Assembly: GCA_034509425.1 (NCBI GenBank)
Contig: JAVTVJ010000143.1
Span: 3,597,001-3,661,000, forward strand
Length of the DNA stretch: 64,000 nucleotides
Reading direction: 5' to 3'
Source of the DNA: Eopsaltria australis
Taxonomy: Eukaryota; Chordata; Aves; Passeriformes; Petroicidae
Each line of letters opens with the position of its first letter. Positions within the stretch are counted from its first letter, which is position 1. The position numbers and the translations under genes are program-made. A model generated the notes under the pieces. It saw only the letters and a program-made list of their open reading frames with translations, was not told where the DNA came from and did no database searches. This document shows, piece after piece, positions 37,716-50,775 of this stretch.

Positions 37716-40117
37716 CTTTGTACAATTGATTAGATGGTAGTAGCCAGTACTTCTAAACCTTCTGAACTGCACAGCCCAGTTGCAATAGAATGAGAAGGGA
37801 AAACAGGACCGTTCATCCCACCCATGGCATTTTTTTTGCCACTACTTATTTGTAATAGGTTAGAGCTGTTAAATAAATCAAAGCTTTTGTTATTTTCATC
37901 AAGTTTTACAGCTATTCACAACTTCAGATAATCAGTAGTAGTGGCATGTTCTCTAACAGCTCTTAATGTGATATTAAAAGACACAGCTGTCCTTCCAAAA
38001 CCAGGAAAGGGAAAAATGCCCCCTTTTCGCAATTTGAGCACACACAGTAAACAGCACAGTAAAACTGCTCAATTGGTCATATCCATTGCACTGCAATCAC
38101 TAATATAAATCTGACTGTTACGAATAAGGAAGAAAAAGATGGACAATTTTATCTTGCAAGAATTTTTTAAAAAATCTTAATGAAGTACACCAGAATATTC
38201 TTACTACTGTGAACTGAATCCATAATTAAAAAAAAAAAAATAAATTCAGCAGTCTTGGCTGTAGTACTGAGGTGCTGACAGGGAATTTATAATGCTCCCT
38301 ATATGTTAAAATTAAAAAGGTCTGACAAGTCATTCAACTGAGATTTAGTCAGGATTGGGCACTCTTGTATTGGTGAAAAATTTTCTGCAGAAAACACATT
38401 TGAATGATGAGCAGGATAACACTTTCTGTGAACGACTGGTGTGTTGTTGGCATCAGCAAACATTACTAGCTGATGTAAGATGATCATCTAAAACCTTGAT
38501 TGCTTGTACCCATCTATTAGTACCTTATCATATTCTGAGAGAAGTGACTTAATTGTTTTTTATGTTTGAGAAGGCAGTATTCCTGGGCTGTGCTAGGTAG
38601 ATCCTGAATGATCCTCTAGAGGAACCTGTCTCCAGTGATTATCAGGAAAGCCTAGGGAAATATCTGTCATGTGTAATGATGTAATTACACTAAATAAGAC
38701 TGAATGGCACAGACAGAGACAGTCCTTTCATAAAAACACTTTCAGTTTTCTCTACCTAGAATATTCTTTACTACCATTTCTCCATCCTTGTGACAGTAGA
38801 TGGACTTTGTGTTGAGGAAGGCAAGAGAAAGACCAGCTTCATAATTACGCTTTCAAATTTCCTGCTTCTTAGCAGAATATTAAGTACAAATAAAATGTAA
38901 GTGATATCCTTTAACACTGAGCAGCACTTACTTAAGAAGCAGCGTGCTGCGTTTCTGAGGTAGGTCAGCTTGCCCCTTACTGCTCTGCTTACCTGCTAGA
39001 CTGGTAAGTAACTTTGTAGAATGTAATTTCCCAAGTGAGGGCAAGAACCTTAAAGCTTTCAAACTGAGAAGGATAACAAGATGAATCAGTGACTAGAAAA
39101 GTTAAAAGAAATTAAGTTAACTATCTTATGACATCTTGAAGTAGCACCAGACAAATCAAGTGCCTTAGATGCATATGAATTCTGATCAGTAATTTTAAAA
39201 AATGAATTTAAGTATGTTCTGTTTCTGTTTTAGGATTCACTTTAAAGGTCACAACCCCATTTGTAATACCAAATCTCACAGTTGTGAGGTGCAGCTTTAT
39301 TCCTTTATTCTTTATTACAACCTATGCTTACTTGTTATTAGCTTGGTCTCCTTAAAACCCCATGAAAATAGGCCCTATTTTGTGGTTTTCCACTCCTCTA
39401 GTACAAAGTAGCATGTATCAACCAAAACCAGTTACTCTCTATTCTGCCCTTGACAGGCAGCACTGATGTCAAAGAACTTCTGACCCTCTTGAAGGCAGAT
39501 TACTACAAATACATCACCACTTTAACCAATGCAGAGTATCCAGCCAAACCTCCTGAAAGCAAACATGAGAAACTTAAACTTTTTCCTGTCATTGCAGGGT
39601 CTCCTTTGGTTACAGACTAAGTGGTTTCTGTTCATCATCATTCTCAACATCAGTTATTTTTGTTGTTGCATTGTATTTGATCACGTGCACTCTCTTTGTA
39701 TTTCTGATCATAGTAAACTTCTGTAGCAGAGAGCTTTGAAACTTGGGGCCTGAAGTCTTCAGTTATAAAACATTCTTAATAACCACTTGTGCCCAGTCAC
39801 TAAGACCAGGAGTCTTAACTGTGCTCCCTGGACAGTGTTTGTAAGTATCTGAGTTCATCATATTGGATAGAAGGAGTGAACTGGTTTTTAGTGGTGCTGA
39901 TGAGCTCAAAAAACAAAAGCTGAGTACTCTTGGGTGTACATGGGTAAAACCTTTGGGGATTTTTAGAGATTTCACAGAGGTAGATTACTGATTTTGTGTG
40001 CCCAAGTGAACAGGATTACTATTTCTGAAAATACAATGCTGTTGTTACGAAGGCTCTGGGAATTTGCAAAGTTATCCAAGCTGTCAAAAATGAAAAAACT
40101 CCAGAGCCTTTGGAATT
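37716..40117. other. Intergenic DNA, no gene seen
   Basis: The stretch is AT-rich with an A13 run near 38228. I see no supported gene, RNA or recognised repeat. Confidence 0.5.
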
Positions 40118-40180
40118 GTGATGGCTTAACCCCAGCCAGCAACTAAATACCATGCAACTGCTCACTCACATTGGTAAAAG
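40118..40180 (+). mobile_element. Avian endogenous-retrovirus LTR fragment (5' end)
   Basis: GATGGCTTAACCCCAGCCAG then CAACTAAATACCATGCAACT and GCTCACTCAC resembles the 5' start of a common avian LTR (TGGTTTAACCCCAGCC...). Only ~60 bp is recognisable and no viral genes adjoin it. The family assignment comes from memory. Confidence 0.5.
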
Positions 40181-42924
40181 ATATAACTGCCCTCTGAGCT
40201 CACAAACAAGTTGCTTAGATAATTTAAAAAAGATACCGTGAAGCTGATGTTATCATCTGATCAAATGAAAGTTAATACCTGCAGTTCTAGATGTGATTTC
40301 AAATATGTGTTTTTGTTCTTTACTGGATATCTTAAAAAACCCCAATAAAATGAAACCATTTGTGGTCTGCATAAGCAAAACCAATCCAAGACATTGAAGC
40401 TGATTCAGAATTGGATGTTTGTCATGGGTAAAGATCAGGCGCTTTACAATTAAGTTGTATTGTGAAACTGAAGATTGTTCTATGAAAGAGTGCTGATACT
40501 ATCATCAATTAACCATAGAGCTGGGGCACAGTGATGCATATGATGCATGAGTATAATCATGTCAAATTCCAAATTTATGAGCATTTTTTTGAGTACATCT
40601 GGAACTTAGCCTTAGAAAATGAAAAATACTGAAAAAAAAGTCATTACCTGATCATACTCTGAAATGGGATAAAAAAAGAAATAGCAATCAGCTAGGTAAC
40701 ATTTTGAATAATAGACATAGAACTGAAGTCTGAAGTGGAAAAAGGTAAATTGTTGTAAAAAAAAGGGGGGGGGATCATTAAAGCTGTTCATAGAGTAGAT
40801 GTTCCCTTTACTTTCCTTGAGATATCCCTCTGTAAGTTGGGGTGGGTTGGTTTGCCTTTGCTTATCCTGAGGTGACAGGAAAGCTCCACATTTTTGCATA
40901 GTTCATGAAACTCTGAGCCACAAGGCCAAACATCCACTAAATATAGATCAATGAATCCAAGCAGCTGAACAAAAGTAAACTAAGAACTGTAGCAAACAGA
41001 TTACCACGTGAAATATTTACTCCATTGAGCACAGGAAAAAGCCTGAAGAACTGGAGAACACCTTTATGTTTCTAGAAAAATGTACCCATTTGGACAGAGA
41101 ACTTAAAAAGCTATGCAAATTGGAGATCTAGTCTAGTAAATATAACTCATGAAGAACACTTGTATGAATTATTGGATAATTTTGGTCTCTAAAACTCCAT
41201 TTTCAGCCCCCTGATTCTTGATAATTTAGCATTTACCTTTTTGGATTGACACAGCAAATAATTATTCTTCTATTTACAGCTAAGAGTTAGTGTATGGTGC
41301 AAATTTTGTCTTCCTGATAATTATTGCCTGCAAATTCCCAAAACAAATACAAAATGGATTTTTTGACTCATCCATTTTATGGGGAAGTACAGTGTGCAGT
41401 CTAAATTGAGAAAATGAATGTTCTGTTGCAAATAATCTACGTTCTGTTGAAGGGAATATCAGACTATATGCAAAAGAAGGAAAATGCAGATTTGCTAATT
41501 TAACTGAAATCAAGCACTTATTTCAGAATAAATTACTTGGAAAGGCTTTATATCTTATTGTCTGCTACGCAGTTCTTTGAAAAAAGAAAATCAACTTTTT
41601 TATCATCTATTGTAGTAAAAGAATCTGATTCAATAATATCGGGAAGAACACCAATGCAGGCAACAGACAAGTGATTTAAAACAGATGTGAAATTCCCTCT
41701 GTGTAGAAAATTATAGGCACTGGTGATGACATTAGATGCATATGACTAATCACAGTTAATGCTTGCTGTTGCCAATTAGCTTTATTAGCACAAGCAATTT
41801 GAGCACAGCATGACATTACTTTAATTACTGTAAGCAGCTTGTTCATTTATTGAGCAGTATGCATTTAGAAAAGGGGTATTCTATCTGCAAATTAATCATA
41901 ACCCCCTTTATCATTAGAATTTCAGGAACACTGAGGAAAAAAGACTTTACCATGCAAATAGAAAAAATGGGTGATAAAAGTCTGGCAGTAATTTTAGTAT
42001 TTTACTACTATTCTACTTTTTTATAAAAAGACAAAAGCTATTGTATGATTTCTGTCTGAAAGCTGGACATGAGTGAGACAAAATTGCTACCATTAGAGTT
42101 AAGACAAGACATTATGACCATTAGGTGGTAGCAATGCAAAAAAATCTTGTGAAAGTGTTCAACAAAAATAAGGCTAAAGGTGTCTATGACAGAAAAGCCC
42201 CAATCCAGACTCCAAGCTCCACAAGAAGCTTATTTTCTCCTTTTCATATCATATGAAGGTACATTTGTTATCTGTCACATAGGTAAAAATTTGCATATCC
42301 AAATACAGTCTTCAAAGGGTGGAGGATGCATCATTTCATTAGGAAAATGCAAAAAGAGTCATGGTGCAATTATATTACTCAAAATTGCTGTATCAAATGA
42401 AACAGAGCTGCATTATGAGCTGATTGCATTTGCACCACCCCACTGGCTCAAAAAACTATTGCAGAAATGAAAATCAAGAAATGAAAATCATGATGCTGTG
42501 GAAGCAAGAATTCAAAGTAAGATTTTTTTTTTCCTTTGTAGTTTCTCCAAGGACTTTATAATATCTCAGAAATTTATATTTCTTAATTCAAAAGACAATA
42601 GATTCAAGAGACGGAACATACCTCTCCTGTATTTTCTGTCTGTAGCTATTTTGGGCTTGGATGAGGAATCATATTCCCCATGTTTTACAATAACTATTTG
42701 CAATGTTTCTTTTAATCTTCCTGTCACAAATCTTGTTTTGCACAAGGTATTCACAGTTCAAAAATTAATTTAGAGAGGTCTTCAAGAGAGTCCTTAGCAG
42801 TTGCTGGCTTTTGTGCTGCTGTTATTCTTCTGTTAATCCACAGGTGTTGCAGAAGCAGTACTGCTAGAGGAAGTCTCAAGGTTGTGGCTTGTGCTGTGTG
42901 GAAGAGGTTGCACTGAGATGTGGA
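40181..42924. other. Intergenic DNA with a possible conserved element
   Basis: This AT-rich spacer has no supported gene. The most structured part is ~41700-41930, which is dense in ATTA/TAAT homeodomain cores (described separately). There is an A8G9 run near 40760. Confidence 0.45.
41700..41930. promoter_or_regulatory. Candidate homeodomain-rich enhancer
   Basis: About eight ATTA/TAAT cores lie in ~200 bp (ACATTAGATGCATATGACTAATCA, CCAATTAGC, TTTAATTACTG, AAATTAATCAT and others, given in pieces), with paired and palindromic spacings. It lies ~15.7 kb upstream of the GAL start in a gene-poor interval. The motif density is visible; conservation and activity are inference, and AT-rich DNA gives some cores by chance. 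Confidence 0.25.
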
Positions 42925-43032
42925 AGTGTCAGGCTGGATGGAGCTTTGAGCTCTATCTGATCTATTGGAAGATATCCTCGCCCACAACAGGGGGGTTAGA
43001 GCAAGGTATTCATTAAATGTCCTTTCCAAAAC
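42925..43032 (+). mobile_element. CR1 LINE 3'-end fragment
   Basis: AGGCTGGATGGAGCTTTGAG, then CTGATCTATTGGAAGATATCC and GTCCTTTCCAAAACATTC, ending TGTGATTCTGTGA, matches the CR1 3' UTR and its terminal octamer-like repeat in forward orientation. It is 5'-truncated and non-coding. Weaker similarity may extend upstream to ~42775. Confidence 0.75.
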
Positions 43033-43937
43033 ATTCTGTGATTCTGTGAGTTAAAGGTTCATCCTACAGTGATGGGAAGGAACTCCTCAGGACCCACTGT
43101 CTCCTTTTGCATGAATGTCAGCCCATTTTGAGTTACAAGTTGCTGGAAATGAGGTAAAAATGAAAGAGAGTTCAGTACTGCTGCCAAGGATTGTTGACTT
43201 TTACATCCCAAGATACTGTTTAAAAGGGTATTTCTCAATGTGTACCAAGGACATTTTACTTTCCTAAGATTTAATGCACCTGAAGAGGATCTGAATCCAA
43301 ATCCTTATTCAATACAGAGTAAAGATAAACCTCTATGATAGGAATATGCCCATGACAGAACAGGCAAAGTTTGAAAACATATATAGGTAATGGAAAAACC
43401 ACCAAGCAAAAGAATAAATGAAAAATATCAGAAAGGGAAACATATCCAGGAAAAAATGAAAGGTGTAGGGTAAGGGCAGTTTGAAGGGAAAGGCTGCCAC
43501 ACAGCTGAGTGGCTTGGAGGGAAGTCAGGACCATATAACCTGCACAATGTCTCTAGTCAAGGTACATGGAGAGCTCCATACCTGACACCCACTGCAAGGC
43601 AAGGAGCTACAGCTTGACTGCCTGCTATGGCTGTGGTAAGCACTGAACAGACACTGAGAGAGGAGGAGCTCCTGTGGCTGTGTTCCCAAACGAGCTGTTC
43701 TGTGTGCCTGCACTCATCAACATCTCATAATACTCATTGCATGAATGCACCACAGATTTCTGTGTTGTGTTCCAAGGCCAGTCTGGGTAATTACAGTTTA
43801 TCCCAATTTTCCTATTTTCACTCTGATACGGTTTCCGGTAGCCTAACAAAGATATACGTGAAATGATGTGCTTTTATTCATGTGCTGCGTCACAGTGAAT
43901 GTCATGGTTGAAAAAGCAACACCAGTGAATGCAATTT
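43033..43937. other. Intergenic DNA, no gene seen
   Basis: The spacer lies between two CR1 fragments. Part of it (43490-43720) is less AT-rich than the surroundings, but I do not recognise a gene or repeat in it. Confidence 0.45.
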
Positions 43938-44092
43938 GTTAACAGTATTGTTAAGGTTGGAAAAGACCCCAAAGATGGGCAGGTCCAACTCTTCACCCAG
44001 CACCACTAAACCATGTCCCCAAGTGCCACCTTCATACATTTTTTGAATGTTTCCAGGAGTGATGTTTCTACCACTTCCCTGGGCAGCTGTGG
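43938..44092 (-). mobile_element. CR1 LINE 3'-end fragment
   Basis: AGGTTGGAAAAGACCCCAAAG, then CCAGCACCACTAAACCATGT, CCCCAAGTGCCACC and CTTCCCTGGGCAGC is the reverse complement of the CR1 3' region. The element is 5'-truncated and inverted relative to the copy at ~42.9 kb. Confidence 0.8.
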
Positions 44093-46905
44093 GTAAAATA
44101 CTGAAAAACAAAGTTCAGTAAGAGGGCATGCTTGTGTTGGCTGTGGTTCACCAGGGACAAACTGTCTGCACGCCTTAGGAGCAGAAACACAGAGGGAGCT
44201 TTGTGTGCCATGACAAGGGGGATGTGGAACAAGGGATGGAGCAGCACCGAGGTGTTGTGGTCACGCTCTGCTGGAAACAATGCAGCAAATGGGAACTAAG
44301 CCAAAAGAATGATCCCAAGAGTAACTGAAACTGGAAAATACATATTAATTTTCATTACTGTAAATTTGCTAATAACTAAAGACACCCTCCCTTGTTTGTC
44401 TTTAAAATCTCCTAAGGAGGGGAAAGTTAGGATGAATGGGAGATTGTTATGATGGATGTCATTCCAAAGTAATATTTAGAGGAGGAAAAGTAATCTTACC
44501 TTTTTTCTTAAATCTGACTGTAGCAGTTTTAAATTGCTGCTTGGAGGTGTTTCTTAAATAAGGTTGGATATAGGCTGACAGTTTGGACTTTTTTAGTTCC
44601 ATCTCAATTAAAAATGGAGCTGCAAAGAATAAGCATCACAAACTTACAAAAAAATAATGTTTCATGCAAGTGGATGCAAAGAGGCTCATTAGAATTCAGT
44701 GGTAATCAAATATATTAAGGTATCCTAATACAGAGTTAGAACCCTAAATTTAGGGATCTGTTTTTAAAACCTATTTAAACATGGCTTAATAAGGAAGGTC
44801 GGAGGTTAACACCTCCCCATAATGCATTTGCTGTGAAGGCAAGGCTTATTTAAAAAGAACTGAGTGATGTATGACTGTGACAAGGGTTCTATACCCCAAG
44901 CAGTGTTAGCACAGTCTTCAGCCAAGTCCTGAAGCTTTATGAGCTGTTTCATTGCCATGGTGGGGTTGCAGAGTAGGGGGTGGGGAAAGAAGTTCAGAAC
45001 AAACAAAAGGGAAACAAAAAGGCAGAGGGTGAGAACTATTTCAGCAAAACTCAATATGGAGAATATCCAATGAATCAGACTGAGCAATAAAGCAATGTCT
45101 AGAAAACAGGGTGATCAGGATACATGGAAGTGCACAAAACCAAATGTATTTCACATTGTTTACAGTGGGATTATTTTGCAGATGAGAGGACTATTTTTCT
45201 ATGTAGTTTTTCCTGAATATTCTATGAATTAGTACTTTGTTTTAAAATTGCTGCTTTGAGAAAAGATGAATCTGCTTCTTAATAGCCCAGAATGACTCAC
45301 AAGGCTTCATGGTTGACACCAATTGCATTTTAAAGGTCTTAGTTTACTAAAGTCTAATAAAAATTTTTCTAGGCAACTCTAAATATTGAAATGTCTTTCA
45401 AAGCATTAAAATTTCCCTAAATATCACATACATTTTTCAAATAGGAGTTAATGCAGGAATAAAATGCTAATAAAATAAGCAAGCTAACCATAAATATACA
45501 CAAAATGAGTAAATTTCGTTTATATAAACCATGAATGTCATTTCTAACTGTAGGCCACACAGTGAAAACTGACAGAAAAATGTGATGCTCTTTAAAGAAA
45601 CCAAGAGGAAGATCTCTGTGGTGGCAGAAATCATAGAAGAGAAAATTATCTAGCTATTTCTAATATCTGTGGTTCATGTGAGAAAAAACGAGAACTGCCT
45701 CTTCAAAGGGTAAGTTTTTTCTTAGCCCTCAAAAGTGACAGTAAATACATTTAAAAAGTATTATGCACACAGTATCCATAGGACCTTTGCAGTAGAGGAA
45801 ACGAGTTCAAATATGTGTTATGCTCTTTTATGCACAATCTTTCAGCATTTTTTTTTCATTACCTGACTTTTTTTGCCTTGGTTACAAGTGAAAAAGGAAA
45901 ACCACATTTTAAAAAGCAGAGTTTGAAATTTGGAACCTCATTCATGAATGGAAACAACAAAATTAATTTTTCAACTTAATGATTAGGGGTTTTACTTTAT
46001 TAACAAATCAGTTTTCTTCATGTTGAAGTCTGCAACAGAAAAAGGATTAATCAAAAGTAATATTCTTCAGGATCACTTGGCAAAGGTATTACTTATTGTT
46101 ACATTTTCAGTTCGCTTGCATGGTAAAGGAATAAAATAAGGAAAACCTGATCACTTTGATTAGTGTCTGATCAAAGACATCATGCCATTTAACAGGTGAG
46201 ACAGTGATCCTTCTTCCATTCTATTCCTCCTCTTGAAGCATTTATTTTTCCCAGTGGAAACCTGGAATGACCTAATTCAAAACTGAGGCATCTTGGTTTA
46301 TGTGAGAGGAGCATAAGAAAAGGGAGTGTCTCATTTTTCCCTTGTGGGAAGGTCAAGGGAAGTGCTCCAATCACTCAGAAGTTGTCTGCTGCTAAATAAG
46401 GCAGAGAAAGCACTTGCTTTGTTTCCCCACAGCACAGAGTGAAATCTTCCAACCACTGATGCTTCAAGTTTAGCTCTTAAAATACAAACAGCAAGTCCTT
46501 ACCAGCTGTTTGCCAGTTTTAATGTTAGTACAAAAATATTGAAATAATATAATCTAAATTGTGATAACATTCTTTTCAAATTTGTCACTTCATTTTGTTT
46601 CTCCGCATTCGGCCGAAGTCCAATTTCACCTCAGTCTTGAATTCATCAGTGAGGACAAATGCCTGCTTACAAAACATGCAGAGTGTACTTCCTATCACAG
46701 TTGACTGCTGTACTGATTCTAATTACAAGAATAGAATAGAATACTTACTAGAATAGCAGTTACCAGCAAACATTTCTGAAAGGAAGCTACATTTACATGA
46801 CATAAACAAATTTTCTGACAAAGTTAGTGAGAAAGCAAGAGCAGACAGTCTGCTACACCAATGAGATACTAAGAATATTGATATGCATTGAACATATATT
46901 GAGGT
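44093..46905. other. Intergenic DNA, no gene seen
   Basis: The spacer is AT-rich with only short random ORFs. No supported gene, RNA or recognised repeat is seen, apart from short imperfect runs such as AGAATAGAAT near 46730 just downstream. Confidence 0.45.
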
Positions 46906-47079
46906 TAGGGACTGCTGTCCCAGCTGGGCCCTCCTGTCTTCTTGTACACTCCCACGGGAAGCAGAGAAAGCCTTGATGCTGTGCAGACACTGTTCAGCAA
47001 TAGCTGAAACACTGGTGTGCTTTCAAACATAAGAGCTTCTAGGAAGGAAATTTAATCTATCCTGCCCAAACCAGTGCAC
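46906..47079 (+). mobile_element. Avian endogenous-retrovirus LTR fragment (3' part)
   Basis: GACTGCTGTCCCAGCTGGG, GGGAAGCAGAGAAAGCCTTG, ATGCTGTGCAGACACTG, TTCAGCAATAGCTGAAACAC and the end TCTATCCTGCCCAAACCAGT follow, in order, a common avian LTR ending ...CCCAGCCAAAACCAGTACA. No gag, pol or env sequence adjoins it, so this is a decayed solo-LTR remnant. Coordinates are approximate. Confidence 0.65.
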
Positions 47080-50000
47080 CTACAGAAGTGACAAATCAGA
47101 ATAGACAACCTAAAGCTGGTGGAGAACTAAAGTCCTCCTCTCATAAACAAGTATGGTATTCTCATTTCTGCAAAGTAACTAGATTTGGCATTTTGCTTTC
47201 ACCACTGGGCAAGTAAATAACTTTGCATATCCACCCTGCAGGTATTTACATAAGACCTTGTTGTTCAAGGTGTCATTATGTTTGAAAGACAACGAGCCAC
47301 TGGAGTTCAGGAAATGATACATCTCATCCTGAAGTACACAGTTATCTACAGATGGATTTGCACTCTAAGTTCCAGTGTTGAAGCAGTCTCTTTAATGGAG
47401 CTAAGATAATTGACCAGCTCAGCACGGCTGCCTAAAGGTAGGTGGGCAAAATAAATCTTACTCCTTTTTAAAGGTCTTTTTCTGTAGCCTAGAGAGACAT
47501 TTGCAAGTAAAAAGACAACTTTACCCCTTCTTACCCTGCCTCAATCCACCTTTCCTGAGCTACCTGTAGTTCCTAATCATTAATACCATGTAGAACGTTT
47601 AAAATCCTCAGTAATTAAAAACCTCCTATTGGGAAAACACTCTTCTTGCCACAGAATATCCTCTTGCAACTGAGCTGTCTGTCAAAATGTGTAGTTTTTC
47701 AATATTAGGGCTTTGATTATGAAACATTTCCTTTTAACCTTCACCAGAGTCTCTATTTACTAACTTTCTAAGACTAGAAAAAGCCATTTTGGTTGGCCAA
47801 TAACAGATGGAAAAGCAAAGGTCTATTTTATGCACGTGTGCATGTCTTTACCCAACAGTGGAGGCAAAGCTTTACACCACCCATATTACTTCATTTATTT
47901 GTTAACATGTGGGTCACACCTGGCTCTGCAGCTACTGATACTATTTCTTTTTGCAATGATGTATTAATGACACCCAGGACATAGAGAAAAAATCAACTGG
48001 AAAAAGAATAAGCGTAATTATTCCTGTTTTTATCATGCTGGGAAAGTCTACATTGATACAAGTGTTCATTACAGAAACCTTTATGAAATTTCTGTAGATT
48101 TCTAATGAAGAACAGGCAAAAGTATTTTAACAGTTTATCATATTTCTTGTTTTTTCAGTGTCCACAAAGCTTATTTGATAAATATTATTAAATTATTCAA
48201 GAAAACTAGTAAGCTACCTGCCTCACAGGCATTTTTTCTGGTTTATTTAATTTGCTTTATTCAGTTATTTAGGGAAAATAGAGCCTGTAAATTTTCAGTA
48301 GTAATTGAACTGCTGTGCTGAAAGAACAAAAGAAATAAAAGAACAAACACACAGAAGAGCTGGAATTAATCTGGAGCAAAACTACCCATTTGTTTTACCT
48401 CAGCATTTTTATATTCAGAGAAATACATTTCAGGTGAATAATTTGTAAAATGGGAACAAGTATAATCTTTCAATGAAGATTAGCTTATAAAGTCAGGCAT
48501 TTGTGGCTCAAATTCTGAAGAACAAACCTTTACTTTAGTGAAAGATTTAAATCTATTCTTAAAGGCTCCTAGGTAATATAGGCAAGTGTATTTCTTTTTT
48601 TAATAAAGAGGCATTTACACGATCAATCCTTAGAATCTAACCAAGACTCTCCATACAAGTTCTTAGCTGCTTGTGTTTTCCGCAAAGAGAGAAATTGCTA
48701 ACAAATACTCAGAATCTTTTTCTTGAGACCTCACTAATTTAGGTACTTACACGCCTGAATTTGGGTGGTGTGAAACTTATTTCCTGAAAAATGCAATGTT
48801 AGGTTCTGAGTACAAGACAAGTGCAATGATGTCTCCTTGAACCTATAAATAGTTAGAAATAATAGCCCCAAAAGAGGTATGAAACATTCTTATTTTAGGG
48901 TTTTTTTTGCAAATTAATATAATATCATTGACTAAGATGGTAACAATTTTACTCTGTGTTACAACATACAAAAGTGATTCAGTGGGGGTGACTTGGTAAG
49001 TACTAAATTCAGTATTTTTGCCTTATACATGTTTACACGTGTAAGCAAAATAAATTAAAAATTAACTACTGGTTCAAACTCTGTAAAAACGTGAATGCCA
49101 AAATCTTCTGATGGCTTTATACTGGTAATAAAGAAGTGAAAGTTAATTAAAATGCACCCATAGAACAGTACTTCTAAACTTCACAATCCTGCCAAAGTGT
49201 TCAACCAAGTAATGATTTTCTGTACTTGAAAAATGAAATAAATATTTCTTATCCTCATGTAAAGACAAAAGATCCCCAAGTAACTCCTACAAAATACAGA
49301 ATGAAGACAACAACCAGAAATAAGGTAACATGTTCCTCTGGTAAGTGTTTCACATTTATTCCTTTTTACTCATTAAGAAAAGACATTAATGAGCTAAATG
49401 GGTATGGATGGGGAAAACAAAAAGAATAAAATACAGGCTTTATCTGCATTTACTTGGTGCTACACAATCAACATGTGTGGTAATTCCAAAGATGGCAATA
49501 CAAAGGACTCAATGAGATATTGCTTTTTTTTTTATTATTTGCTAGTAATTAATAGAAATCTCTAACTTTCATTCAAAACAAATGAGTCATCTTCTTCTGG
49601 AAGTTCAAGTCCTTTGAAGTAATATCAGATAAGATTGTATATAGTAAACATACCTTTTCCTTGGATAGGAGTGGGAGGAAACACTCTATTTGAAGCTGCA
49701 AATTCATGTTTGTATACCAGCAATAACAGATAGTTTTGAAAATGGCATAGAATCAAGATGCTCAGGTAGCAGTGCTGATTCACTGGGATAAAGCTCCAAT
49801 ACCTGAGAAATTTTCCCCTTTTATAAATACTGCAAGACACAGAGCATAGAGTTTCTGTGCACAAAAGACCAGGTAACTCTGCAAGCAGCCAGATTAAGCC
49901 TGTCTTTGATCAAATATTGTGTCAGGTCCATCCACCTCTAGGCTATCCTGTGCTTTGTCTTTTGGGAGGATAGGTAAAACAAAATCAATTCCTGCATTTG

Positions 50001-50130
50001 TCTTGCAAACCAGGCCTTTGAGTGGGAGCTTGATACTTTTTTTTTTTTTTTAGTTTTTTGTCTTCTTTTGTGTGTTCTGAGGAGATTCCAAAATGTTTTT
50101 ATCACAGTGTTTTGGCAGCAGTATCAATTA
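47080..50130. other. Intergenic DNA, no gene seen
   Basis: The spacer is AT-rich. I see no supported gene, RNA or recognised repeat. Confidence 0.45.
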
Positions 50131-50698
50131 CCTCTCTGAAATGCCTGCACACCAACACACAGAGCACAGGGAAAAGCCAGGCAGAACTGGAGATCTGTGT
50201 GCACTTTCTCTCTGCAGTTACAGAGACACGGTGGGATGGCTCACATGGCTGCAACGCTGCCATGGATGGCTACGTCCTTTTTAGGAAAGACCAACCAGCA
50301 AGGGGAGGTGGTGGAACTGCTCTTTAGGTGAGAGAGCAGCTGGGATGTACCGAGCTCTGCCTCGGGCTGGGTGAAGGACAAGGCAAGAGCTAATGGGTAG
50401 GAATTCAGGGACAACGTGGGTGACACTGCTGTGGGTGTTTGCCACAGGCCACCCCCTCAGGAAGAGGGAGTCAATGAGGAATTCTCCAGTCAGCTGGAAG
50501 GAGCCTCACAGTCACAGGCCCTGGTGCTCACAGGAAACTTCCACCCTGATCTCTGCTGGAAAAACCACTCATGTGGGCACACTGGAGCCCAGGGGGTTCC
50601 TGCGGGGCACTGATGGTAGCGTTTTGACACAGGTGGTGGAGGAGCCATCAAGGAGAGGTGTGCTGCTGGACCTTGCACTGACAGGCAAGGAAGGGAAT
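50131..50698 (+). mobile_element. CR1 LINE ORF2 remnant, endonuclease part (5' piece of interrupted copy)
   Basis: Translation on the plus strand, with frame changes, gives CR1 ORF2 endonuclease sequence: LKCLHTNTQSTGKSQAELE, VTETRWDGSHGCNAAMDGY, VGVCHRPPPQEEGVNEEF, then LTQVVEEPSRRGVLLDLALT. These correspond to the apurinic-endonuclease-like domain (the ETWW, GVYYRPP and RRGVLLDL blocks). Frameshifts show it is dead. The copy resumes after ~50775. Confidence 0.85.
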
Positions 50699-50775
50699 CA
50701 TAGAACCATAAAATCATAGAATCACTAAGATTGGAAATGACCTCCAAGTTCAGCAAGTCCAACCATTAACCATGT
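50699..50775 (-). mobile_element. CR1 3'-end fragment nested inside another CR1
   Basis: ATCATAGAACCATAAAATCATAGAATCAC, read in pieces, then TTGGAAATGACCTCC and AAGTCCAACCATTAACC is the reverse complement of a CR1 3' terminus. It splits the plus-strand CR1 ORF2 sequence on both sides. It is a ~77-bp, severely 5'-truncated insertion. Confidence 0.75.

Noticed and set aside
40181..46905. Possible full-length provirus between the two LTR pieces
   Set aside because: There are no gag, pol or env-like frames, and the interval contains independent CR1 fragments and unique AT-rich DNA.
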